Made by a program: the position numbers and the translations under genes
Shown: piece by piece, positions 11,764 to 22,736 of the stretch
Position numbering within the stretch: the first letter of the stretch is position 1
How the letters are laid out: each line of letters opens with the position of its first letter
Notes under the pieces: generated by a model
The model's input: the letters and a program-made list of their open reading frames with translations, nothing else
What the model was told of the DNA's origin: nothing
Databases searched by the model: none
Assembly: GCA_023630585.1 (NCBI GenBank)
Contig: CM042555.1
Location: 19,640,001 to 19,704,000 of the forward strand
Direction of reading: 5' to 3'
Source: Cranoglanis bouderius
Lineage: Eukaryota > Chordata > Actinopteri > Siluriformes > Cranoglanididae
DNA length: 64,000 nt

Positions 11764-13049
11764 TCAGTGTCGTTTGCCGCTGCAAAAGAAGGAAATGAGT
11801 TTAACGTTAGCTAGACTGCAGCTAGCTCTGGCAACATCTTTGACATAACGTGCACGGCCATTTTGGAATCACTTTTATGTTTAACGCAGTTTGCTCCCAA
11901 AATTTGAAGCTGGAAGTGATGTGGATGATAATATAACTTCGATTTTTTAAATTTCTTACTAACAACCTGGAAAATATGCAACACACAGTGGAAAATAACG
12001 GTTTAAGCCATCGGTGTAATACGTAGCTGAGAAAATCCATTTGGAAAACCCATTACAGGCCATAGTGCTCGTTGTCAGTCATTTTATAGACACTCCCCAA
12101 CTCCCTTCACTCCGCCCACATCCCAGTCTTTTCAGAAAAACCTCCAGAAAAGTCAGGAAGCGCCCAGCACAGCCAGATAATGAGCGAAAAGCCATGCATT
12201 GCTTGAAACTACGAAACTACGAAAAGAAGCTCAGTTAAACCAGAGTAAACACCGGCTTTTCCAAGATGAAGTCGTTTATTACTGGTGATGAGGATGAAGC
12301 TGGACGCAGATTTGGCGACATTACTAGTTGTTTAAATGGCCGGCTTTACATAACGAATCATTTTTCTTACTTAGAGAACTGAATGTTCATACTTTCATAA
12401 CTCGGTTCTCAAGCAGGTGAATGACCAAGTGCACTTATAAGTGACGTCATGACAGCGTTTGCTAATGCTAACTTTGGTTGAACTTTGGTACGAGCCACTG
12501 TAGATTCTAGGGGCGGAGCTTTGTTTACATAGGCGGGAATGTGGGGGCGGGCTCAAGGAGCTTAAACAGATCTTGCCTAATGCACCTTTAATGTCACTAT
12601 ACAATTTGGAAACAAGTCATTTCCCTCCGGAATCGATATTTGAGCGGGAATACATGTGAGTTGCAGTCAAAACGTGCGAGACGTCACATTTTTAGCGGGA
12701 AAATGTCTGATTTATATATATATATATATATATATACCTCGCTGACGACTGAGAGCTCATGACCCATCGGAGGTAATCCTTGGCGGCCATGCTGTCCAGC
12801 ACCTTGTTGACGTCGCTGGTGAAGCTGCCGTCCACGTGTCTCCTGCGTAACACGTCCACGCTCCTCGTCTCAACAGCACTGAGCATGAACACAACACCAG
12901 CATTGGACGCCACATAGCTTCGCATATAGCATGTAGCAAATCAAGCCTTGCTTTCGTGACATAAAACACCAATGATCTAGTGTTTATTAGCACAGAAATC
13001 AGGTTTTATGCTAATCTTATTACCCATTATTAAAAACAGTGCAGGAGAC

Positions 13050-13116
<67 letters not shown>

Positions 13117-13944
13117 ATCATAAAAAAAAAAAATCATATTTGTATGTTTTAGCATTATCGAAATTCAGCTTCTGTTATGCTAATCTGAATTATTATTATT
13201 TTGCCTAAAACAACTTTTCAAAATTTGTGCTTAGGATCCAAGAATTGACCCAAAAACAGATTAGTAGCATTTGTGCTACATTAGCATTCGCGACTAATGA
13301 ACTCGACTCCCGCCACGCTAGTAGCACAATCCCAGCTAACACAATGTTTTGTAGCTTCCATTAGCGGTATAATAGACGTCCTTTCTCACATTCTCCTTCT
13401 AATACTGAACAGTTTATAACACGCAAGACTTGTATATCTTCTCAAACGTGAAATTTCTTCAAACTTTTAGCTTGAAGAGGACGTCCATGTTAACCGGGAT
13501 GGCAGAAACCTGCGCCTGTGTATATTCTAATATTTTTGAGACGTAAGCCGTAATCATCAGGATTAAAACAAACCAAAAAAAAAAAAAAAGGCTTGCAGTA
13601 TTTCACTTTATGTGTAATGAATCTAGAATATATCAAAGTTCCACTTTTTGAATTAAATTACGGGAAAAAAATGAACTTTTCCACGGTATTCTAATTTTTC
13701 GAGATGCACCCGTATACAGCCAGGACAACCAAAAATTCAATCAGGAGCAATACTGCATTGTTTTAGCATTAATAAAACGTGTAGCTACTGCTAATATGCT
13801 AATCTACGCTAATAATTCTGAACTGGAACGCGTGTCTAGTGTCTACACAAATGCTAGCGAGAAATCCCTGAAGAGTTCAAGCTAATGAGGATCTGCCGAG
13901 TAGCTAATCTAAAAAATGACTTAGCAGTAGTGTATTTGTGAATA

Positions 13945-13987
<43 letters not shown>

Positions 13988-16900
13988 TGAAGCAGAAGAT
14001 CCCATTAGCATCTAGTTGAGAGATTACTAGCCTTTTTGTTTTTTTGTTAAACACTATTTGTTAGCATTATCCTGAAATAGCAAAAGATCCCCAAAGCCCA
14101 GTCACCCAAAGAGCAGATTAGCAGCATTTCCACCTTGTTTTGTTTCTTTTCTTTCTTTTTTCTTTTTTCTTTTTTAGCATTATTAATAAGAAATGTAGCA
14201 TGTTTCACCGCAAAGCTCCCAAAGCCAAAGAGATGAGTAGCAGAGTTAATTCAGCGATTTATTAGCATGGCCACTTCTTAGCAAGAAGGGGTTAGGACAG
14301 GGTCATCAAAAAGAAAAAAGAGACAAGGCCAAAGAAGGATAAAAAAAAAAAAAAAAGAAGAAGAAAAGGGAAAGTCAAAATAAAATGAAATATAAAAGAA
14401 GCATAAGGGTTTATTTTGTTATAAATATCTCTCTCTCTTTCTATCTATTAATCTCTTTATCTGTTTTTTTCTCCATAAGGCACAGTAGGTGAGGTTGCCG
14501 TGGCGATGATGATGATGATGGTGATGATGGTGGTGGTGGTGGTGATGCCTACTCTGGTTTGGGCTGCCCGCTTTTCAGCCAGGTGATGAAGTCTTTAGCC
14601 GCCTGGTCCTGCAGGTACGAGCTGACGTCGCTGGTGTAGGTGCCGTCAGCGTGGCGCCGCGCCGGGCTGCTGCCAGACACAAGGAAAAAAACAACACCAC
14701 ACTTTATTATCCATATCGACGCACATCTGGAGAGGATAAAAGCCTAGACGAAAGTGCTGGAGGTAAAAAGCAGCTAAAGTGCGACAGAGCGTGAGGACAG
14801 GAAACGATCAGTGACGTCTCCTTTCGCAATCGGTGCAAGTAATGAGGCGGGTTTGAGAACAACACCGAAAGATAAATCCTTATCATTTAACTATCATTTT
14901 AACTATTTAAATATCATTTCCAAAAGAGTTTCTTAGAACAAACGACTGTATTATAATTATCTGTTGAATTCTCAACTCTCGCCTAAATGATTTATAACCA
15001 TATCCAGCCTTTTTTTTTTAAAATGACTTAAAATGACTCGCTCTAATGCGTTACCGTTTCCATAGTAACAGCTCATTCAGAAAAACTTGTAGGCCTACAG
15101 CAGCCGCTCCACTAATAATAAACAGATTGTTGTTGATATGTTGACGTTTTCTCTCGAGTAAGGAGACCTTTATCAACATTAACACTTGTGGAAGGAGTCT
15201 CCAGTGTCAACTGAGTCTGAACTTTAACCATCTACTGCATGAATTATTACATTTATATTTTAAAAAAATGTTTTTATGGATTTTTAATACTTTAATTAGT
15301 TAATTAATTGGTAAATTGTTGCCGTCTGGCAACAATGTGCAATGGTGGAATGTATCATATATATACAAAATGTGTGAGATGTCAAATTTAAAGCTCCCTT
15401 TTCCCAGTTATATAGGAAACTAGTAGTTTTGTATTATTGCCTGTAAAACAAATTGCAGGTAAATTAATTGTTGCCATTTGGCAACACTATGCACTATCCA
15501 GGACGGAGGAGTTTGCTCTTTTTGCGGTGTCTCGGTACCACGGCAAGCTGCGTATTGTGAGAACAGGAACTAACTTGTTTCACGGAACATTAAATGTAAC
15601 TAGAAATGCATAAAAATTATGACATGATGTTCTTTAATTGATAAAATATTTAATATTTTAATTGTTGTATCGTAATTGTTGGTAAATCGTTGTGAAATAA
15701 GAGGAATAAACAATTGATACTGCAAAAAATAATCGACTCTGGGTGGTAACACTAACTCCGCCTCATCACATCACACCACACCACACTGTTGTTGATTATT
15801 TTCCTATAGCAGCATGACCTGCAAGTGTTTTTATTCCTGGAGCATTGTGTAATATAGACAGGCAACAATAATAACACATACCTTCGCAACACTGGCTATA
15901 TTATGTGCTAAAATGCTATTTTTAATATTTAATTTGAGCTCACGGTTTCCAAATATTAGTTTTATAGCTGATATGCACAAAATGTTCAACATATATCGTA
16001 TTAGGGCAAATAATCTGGAATAAAATAAAGTGTTTTGAATACATTTTATAGATTAAAATGCATGAATAGTGAGCCATAATGAAACAGTTTGTAACACTGT
16101 GATTAGAAATGGTTTTAAATCGAGAAGATTAATGTCTTTAGATCATGAATTAGTTGTGATATATTTTCCTGATGCGTTTTTTAAGTACACGAGCAGCACA
16201 TTCTGTCTAATCGGATATATATCATTAACATACACTAGAAAAAAAAGGTACTAGGCGTAAGTGTACACGTTTTGTACCTTTAGTGTGTATGTTTTACCTC
16301 GAAAGGTCCAATTATCACAACTGTATCCGCATTTCCATGTGAAATAAATATAAATATTAAGTATAAAAAAGATACGATAAGAGAAACAGATAACTCTACT
16401 CTCACTCACTCGCTCCTCTTGGAGTTCATGAGCCACTGAACGAAGTCCTGCGCCCGCCGTGTCTCCAGGTATTTACTGTAGTCGTTAGAGAAAGTTCCCT
16501 CTGAATGTCGCCTCGCCCGCATCATGTCTTTCCTCTCGTCCAGGAGACTCGCGTCTGTCTCTGAGCTGGAACCAAGCACACCGAGTGTGAGACACTGGGC
16601 CATTGGGTTTAAAAACCAGATTTATTAGATAGTGTTGGCGAACAAAGAAAAATAACTGGGCACGCATCGGGACAGAGGAAATGTATTTAAGTAAAAATGT
16701 GCGTACCATGTCAAAATGTTACTCAGTTAAAAGTTACAGAGCCAGAAATCTACTTGAGTGAAAGTCAAAAGGTTTCGACGTTTAAATGTACTCAAGTATT
16801 CGTAGACAAGCCTAGAACTTTTCTTGTGTGGTAGCTAATGTTTAATAACCTTTTGCAAATAAAAACGAAGGCAAAACTTACTAACCAGCTAATTTAACTA

Positions 16901-18195
16901 GTTAATTCACCTAGCTAGCTAATTTAACTAGCTAATTCCCAAAAGCCTACGAAGGTCAACATGAAAAACTTTGAAAAGGTTTGGATATTATTACTTGCGT
17001 AATAGTGCAAGTGTTCGATTTCAGACACCAAATTTCTCACACAGTTACCTTTGTTATAAACTCTATCCCCTGTCCAAAGGATGAAACAGTAACTGAAAAA
17101 TAACACTCATTTTCACTTTAAAAGTTTTGGTCAGCATTCTATAGAAAGCCATTATATACCATGACAGCTTAACGTTGCTTAATGCGACCTAGAAGCATCC
17201 AATTTCTCCCACACTTTATAGATCATAACTACTGTCTGCTATCATAAGAATGACCCCATAAAGTAAATATAACACGGAGTTTTTATTGTCTTATTGTAAT
17301 AAACAGCTTAAAGTGAGTTGATGCGTTAGAACCTGGAAACGAAACTAATGTTATCGATTATGATTATGATTATGACTATTGTCTCCTATCAGAAGAACGA
17401 CCCTATAAACTAAATCTAAATATAAAGATTTCATGGCACTTCTTAATTGCTTTCGTAAACAATTCGTAAGCAAGGTTAACCTTTTTTTCCACGCTAAATG
17501 TTTAAACGAATTTAAACATATCGTCATTTAAACGTTCTTTTGATATTGAATCAATCCTGGAAACTGGCTTAAATAGATGCTGAAGAGATTTTTTTTTTAT
17601 AGACTATTTGTCAATATTACTTGACTTTAAATATTGTCCTTTATGAAGACTCCAGATCTTCTTCTGAATCTAATCTGATTCATTTCCTTTGAATTCTGAC
17701 TCCTTTACATCTGATTTGAGTATTTTGACATGTTTGAATACATCGCTAAAAGCATTTTCATTAATTAGTATAATGGTAATGTCTATAACATACAGTACAC
17801 TCGCACAAACTATACAGGGTGGTGAAATTCTTTAACCGGGATTAAGCTGTGACTAAAGAACTTTTTGGAATAAAATGATTCAAATCTTTAAACGTTTGAG
17901 CTATTCATTTACTAAGGTTTTTTGTTTTGTTTTGGTTTGTCTACTTTACTCCATTGATCTACTGTTCTTCACTTCTGCTTCGAATAAATGCGAGCGAATG
18001 AACTTTCTTTTAAAAAATAAAAACTGTTTTTTTCTGATTCAGATTCATTTGATTCTGATTCTGACTCTGACTCTTTCGACTCTTCTGTACATGCGTGTCT
18101 CACCTGGTCGTGTCGTCTTGTAGCGGGAGCTGCAGGCTGCTCTGGACGAGGACGAGGAGCAGGACGAGACCAGCGCTGAAGTGTGTGCCTTTCAT
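11764..18195 (-). CDS. gcg: Proglucagon: glucagon, GLP-1 and GLP-2 precursor
   Basis: This is a secreted prohormone of pancreatic alpha cells and intestinal L cells, cut by prohormone convertases at dibasic sites. Coding exons: 18104-18195, 16410-16565, 14553-14669, 12738-12878, 11764-11779; phases agree and give 173 aa (human 180). Residues 1-22 are a leucine-rich signal peptide (GLVLLLVLVQ). Glucagon is 51-79 followed by K80-R81; GLP-1 starts at H89 after R87-R88; GLP-2 starts at H136 after R133-R135. Retention of GLP-2 suggests the fish gcga-type paralogue rather than gcgb, which lacks it. The GLP-1 exon donor overlaps a TAG, so an unspliced transcript ends after GLP-1. The last exon adds only G-K-R-H before TGA. 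A noncoding first exon probably ends at 18403. The short last exon is the least certain part. Confidence 0.94.
12485..12595. repeat. Partial MITE copy in gcg intron
   Basis: This segment shares GGGGCGGAGCTTTG, GGCGGGAATG, GGGGCGGGCT and TAATGCACCTTTAA with the fuller element at 24073-24410. Only the right half is recognisable here. Confidence 0.6.
12738..12838 (-). other. GLP-2 peptide coding segment
   Basis: The segment encodes HVDGSFTSDVNKVLD...WVMSSQSSA after an R-R-R site, closely matching fish GLP-2. The donor GTATATA at its end is formed by the start of an (AT)n tract. The next exon (11764-11779) would add S-G-K-R-H and a stop. Confidence 0.93.
13050..13115. repeat. (GT)n microsatellite in gcg intron
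   Basis: About 33 uninterrupted GT units. The surrounding intron (12879-14552) otherwise holds a second (GT)n at about 13948-13984 and AT-rich sequence without recognisable exons. Confidence 0.95.
14552..14653 (-). other. GLP-1 peptide coding segment with an in-frame stop at the donor
   Basis: The segment encodes a peptide beginning HADGTYTSDVSSYL and running to QPKPE in the unspliced form. The second residue is Ala, the usual DPP4 substrate pattern. The codons GAG TAG straddle the donor (GA|GTAGGC): splicing uses the GT, while read-through gives Glu and then a stop at 14549-14551. Confidence 0.95.
15045..15640. repeat. Interspersed repeats in gcg intron
   Basis: Positions 15045-15240 contain CCATAGTAACAGCTCATTC, GCAGCCGCTCCAC and GGAAGGAGTCTCCAGTGTC. 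The same words occur in the same order at 29665-29810. Partial copies are at 23655-23760 (plus), 19540-19690 (minus) and 61805-61870. Positions 15545-15640 share AGAACAGGAACTAACTTGTTTCA with 445-480. These are dispersed repeat families, not exons. Confidence 0.7.
16421..16507 (-). other. Glucagon peptide coding segment
   Basis: The segment encodes 29 residues beginning HSEGTFSNDYSKYLE and ending LMNS. It is preceded by R-A-R-R and followed by K-R, so both processing sites are present. His1, Gly4, Phe6 and the Asp9 position needed for receptor activation in this family are intact. Confidence 0.97.
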
Positions 18196-18208
18196 CTTGA
18201 ACACCTGC

Positions 18209-18286
<78 letters not shown>
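18209..18286. repeat. (CA)n microsatellite next to the gcg signal-peptide exon
   Basis: About 39 CA units end (in transcript sense) just before the acceptor of the exon at 18104-18204. Further (GT)n and (CA)n runs lie at 18354-18378, 18429-18453 and 18555-18610, in and around the noncoding first exon and promoter. Confidence 0.95.
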
Positions 18287-18289
<3 letters not shown>

Positions 18290-18402
18290 CAAATTGGACA
18301 CCTTCTTGATTTCCAAGCCCACTGCCAAGTTCCAAGTTCTTCTCTTCTTTATGTGTGTGTGTGTGTGTGTGTGTGTGTCTGTGTGAGGTCCTGACTACTC
18401 AC

Positions 18403-18490
18403 CAGTGTGTAGACGAGCCTGTCTATGTGTGTGGGTGTGTGTGTGTGTGTGTGCGTAAACTCCGTGGTCTCCCTTCTTGCTTTCTGTTCT
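18403..18490 (-). other. Probable noncoding first exon of gcg
   Basis: A donor-like site, CTG|GTGAGTAG on the minus strand, ends this segment at 18403. It lies 25-110 bases downstream of a TATA box and upstream of an acceptor that opens the ATG-bearing exon at 18204. Vertebrate GCG genes also begin with a short noncoding exon. The exact 5' end cannot be read from sequence. Confidence 0.55.
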
Positions 18491-18516
18491 GACTTTTCTT
18501 CCATCTGCCTCCCGCT

Positions 18517-18522
18517 TTTATA
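18517..18522 (-). promoter_or_regulatory. TATA box of gcg
   Basis: TATAAAAG on the minus strand sits about 30 bases upstream of the inferred start of the noncoding first exon and about 320 bases upstream of the ATG. Glucagon genes are TATA-driven, which fits. Confidence 0.6.
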
Positions 18523-18529
18523 GTGGTAT

Positions 18530-18576
18530 CAGACAACCCCCTTCATTCACCCCTCACACACACACACACACGCACG

Positions 18577-18608
<32 letters not shown>

Positions 18609-20960
18609 CTATACGTGCAGTGGTGCACGCTCTGATCTCATTCATTAGTCCCAATCCATTACCCTGTCGAACCGAGGCCCATGTCTGTGTTTGCTTAAAC
18701 CAGGAAGGACGTGTCTCTCCAAGGTGTCGGAAAGTATCCTGGCAAATAGAGAGAGCGAAAAAACAACAAAGTGCTACTGTACACACACGCCCGCGGACTG
18801 TTCGCACCAATTACGCCACGTTGACCTTTTTTTTTTTTTTCCTAAGACACCGAGTCCGCAATCCTGTAAATCACCTAAAGATGACTCGATTCATTTGTAT
18901 CATGATAACCGTCTAACATTTTATCACGATATTGTATCACAAAGATGTAAAGGTTCTCTCCACCGTTCTTCTTCAACATTCATGGATTGCTGTTTGTAAA
19001 TTTGCCTAATATACAGGTGTTGAGATCCATCTTTTCACACGGAGGACTGAGGGACTCGTACACAACTTTTACAAAAGGCGCCAACATTCACTGATGCACA
19101 AGAAGGCAACACGGTACATTATGAGCCGGGGGGGGGTGGGGGGGTGTTTTGAGGGGGTGTAAACTTTTGAACAGGATGATCGAATCGGTGTAAATTGTTA
19201 TTATTTTGTTTAAAGATTATTATTTTCTTATTATTTACTTATTATTTTCATTTATTACCGCCCTTCAGAAGCTACATAAGATATTTACATGTTTCCCAGA
19301 AGACAAAATAATAGATAGATCACAGATAATTAACATAAAATTACTTTTAAAGTTAAAATTATTATTACATTTTGGGTTATTTATAGAATCCTGAATATAC
19401 TGTATATGTGAAATGTTTTGTTTAATCAACAGCACCATTTACGAGTATTTAAATATTCAGAATATCGTATATATGGGATTTATAGCTGGACAAATCTTTG
19501 AAGCTTAATATCTTAATACTGCCGAATATTCGGATAAAGGTTAATCCGTCTATGTGAATGAGCTGTTACTATAGAAACGCTTCGTATTAATATAAACCTG
19601 TGACTCGCAGCTGCACTACTTTATAGAAAATGAATAAACACCTTCTGACCAATCAGAATCCAGAATCGACTGTGCCGTGCTATAAATACATACACATAGC
19701 TAGCTAATTAATTCGCTCAGATTTCGAACGTAATATGTAATGAATACAGAGACACGCAAAACTTGTTGCCGATGTAATGTTCTTTATGTTCAAAAATAAT
19801 TAACATGAACAATTAACATAGCTGTAATATTTATTTACAATAATTCAATAACCTGTAATTACACATTCATGAATTGACAATAAATACGTTGTTTTTATTT
19901 ATTTTTTTTAAAAATGTACAAGTTGAATAACTGAGTATATTCTCATGACACAGTCTTTAATATCTCCTGATTGGGAATGAAATACAAGATCGAGGCAATT
20001 TACACGAACTGAAGTAAAACATAAAGTGTAATCTTGTACAATAAAGTAAATAATCTTTCTACGTTATCGAGGCAGGAATACACTTTGGTGCCCTGAATTA
20101 TACACATTATAAAAAAAAATATATATATATTTAAAAAAAAAAAAAAATCATACTTAGAGATGCTGAGATGCTAGAACAGTAGTTCCAGTTTTTTTTAAGC
20201 GTTAAAATTCTTTTTAGAAACGTCTTTAACGTACACGAATCATGAGGGAAAATTTAACATTGGGTAAGCTCTAATTAGCTAATTGTTATTATGCGGTTAA
20301 AAAAAAAAAAAACGACTAAAATTCCAGTCATAAAAACATCCATTTTTTATGGATGTGGAAGAGACAGCATTTAAAAGCTTTATCTCAAAGCTTGCTAGAA
20401 ACTTTGAGATAAAGTGTGTGAGCTTGAAGAATCCGCATTAAAAAAAAAAGAAACTAGCGTGAAAATGTCGCAGCTAAGATTTCGGGTTCGAAGCGTTTGT
20501 TGTGCCGACGGAATCGCTTTCACGCTGTAGAATTTGAAGGTATTTTGCGTGCGGGCTCGAATTCATGCCGAAACTCAGGAACGATACTGAAATCAATACC
20601 ACCGTGGAGGAATATCGGCTTCCCGTCCTTCGCTAGGCAACGTACAAAGCTATCAGGAATCGGTGTGGTCATGCGGTTAAGTGCTGCTTAATTACTCTTG
20701 ACTGATCAAGTCGGCTTTGGATCTAATCTGACAATCTTGTCAACTGGATGAAAATAAAATGATATACACTTAGCTTGTTGGGGATTTTTTAATAAAACAA
20801 AAAACAAACAAAAAAAAAAACACTTGCAATAGCATAAATAGCAGCTAGAGAAGAAAAAAAAAAAAACGCGGTTTTGATTGGCGATCTGAGGAACGTCTCG
20901 TCTGGAGGCAGAAGTCCAGGAAGTGAGTCATGTGACGAATCCGACGTTTACAGCCACATA
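18530..20960. other. gcg-dpp4 intergenic region and dpp4 3' flank
   Basis: I see no gene here. The right part (about 19740-20960) is AT-rich and may be dpp4 3' UTR. At 19540-19690 a reverse copy of the dispersed repeat seen at 29565-29810 is present, recognisable by ACCTTCTGACCAATCAGAAT. A G-run of about 9 plus 6 bases lies at 19127-19146. CA/GT runs and A-runs are scattered. Confidence 0.6.
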
Positions 20961-22464
20961 TCACGCGAAGCACTTCTTCAGGAAGTGACTCATGTGGGTA
21001 TAGACGTGCTCGTGGGCGGATCCTGCGAGACCGTGATCCTCGTCCGTGTACCACTGAGAGACGGGGGAGAGGGGGGAGAGGGGGGAGAGGAGAGGGATGG
21101 GTGGAATATACAGTAATATATTATAATATAATATAAACAGTACAGGAGTTTTAGGAATGTATATACACGTATGACTATGACTATACACGTAACAAGAAAA
21201 CAAATTTATTCATGTGTTTATATTATAAAAAGTGTTTTTTTTTGTGTGTGTGTGTGTGTGAAATGCGATATAGAGTGGAGTCTAAAAGTCTGAGACCACA
21301 CTGAACTGACAATTTCGGCGCGTTTCGATGAAATTCCAATGGATTCGATCCAAGGTCGTGTTTTTACACAAAATGTCAAAACGACTTACAAACTGCGACT
21401 GCTAACAAACCCCGAACGTCCTGTAGATGTTCTACTTCTCACGCAAGTTGCTGATTGTACAACTTGTAATATTTATATTTTTCAATTAAATTAGAAAAGA
21501 ACGCACAGGAGCAAGCCTCAGACTTTCGGATCCCGCTGTAGGTATTTATTTCGTTAAATAAGTCGCGTTTACCATCGACTCAAAATCCACTTGATGGTTG
21601 ACGAGAGCTTTGGAGATCTGCGCTGCCTGCTGGAAGTGGACGTTATCTGGAAATAAATAAACACATACAACGTGAATCTGAATGAAAACCAATCGCATAT
21701 CAACCAATTATCGAACACGTCGTTACATTCCAGACATTTTTCGCACAATATTAACTATTAACGTCAGTCCTGTTCGCGTTAATGTTTAACCTGGATTTTA
21801 CAAAACGCACAATTGTTCACAGTGCATCACAATAACGCCTTCAAGTTCGGCCGGACGCTAAAACACAACCCTGAAAAGACTTTTTTTCTGCTTGACTTAC
21901 GCTTCTTTGTGTTCTTCCAGCTCTCAGCGATGTTCAAACACTAAAAGCCATAAACTCCATTTTCGGGGGTTTAAAGGCAAAACGAGGCGGCCGGTGTAAA
22001 ATGTGTTGGATAAGGAATGCGGCTGATGGACGTGGCTGTGTAGCTAAGTGTAGCTAAGTGTAAATGTGCTCGTGCGTTAAGAGGGTTTATGATAAGTGTG
22101 TCATTATACACAAGTTCTAAGAACTTTTTTTTTTATGCTGTTTGAATGTAGAATTTTGCATCCGTTCAACTTCGGAGCAAATTCGCGGTTGGGAAAGTCA
22201 AAGGCTTAAAATATCTGTTCACCGGGTGTTGGCTGATTCTGTGACTGATTAAGGAGACAAAAGTAATGAATAAGAGAGCAACTGAAAAGTAGGTGATTGT
22301 CTTTGAAGTGTAACAGCTTTAGAACAGCTAGCTGTAGAAGTAACACACACAACTGTGAACATACGATGTTAAAAATACTGAGTGGACCAGACAGGACCTC
22401 ACAAGTCATTCGGTCATGTTGCTGAGTTTCTGAAGAAGTCCGGGCCCCACGTGTACAGCAATAG

Positions 22465-22539
<75 letters not shown>

Positions 22540-22670
22540 TGAGTGTGCGTTTTACGATGAGGACCTTTCAAACACCTACATCACAGGGACTAAAGAGGTA
22601 ATAGTGTAGAGGAAAAAATCATAAAACATGTAATTAGGAGGACTTTGTCTTTTTTGCCAACAATGGACAA

Positions 22671-22736
<66 letters not shown>

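Noticed and set aside
19127..19146. G-run as a G-quadruplex promoter element
   Set aside because: Only two long runs of G are present rather than four spaced runs, and no transcription start is nearby.
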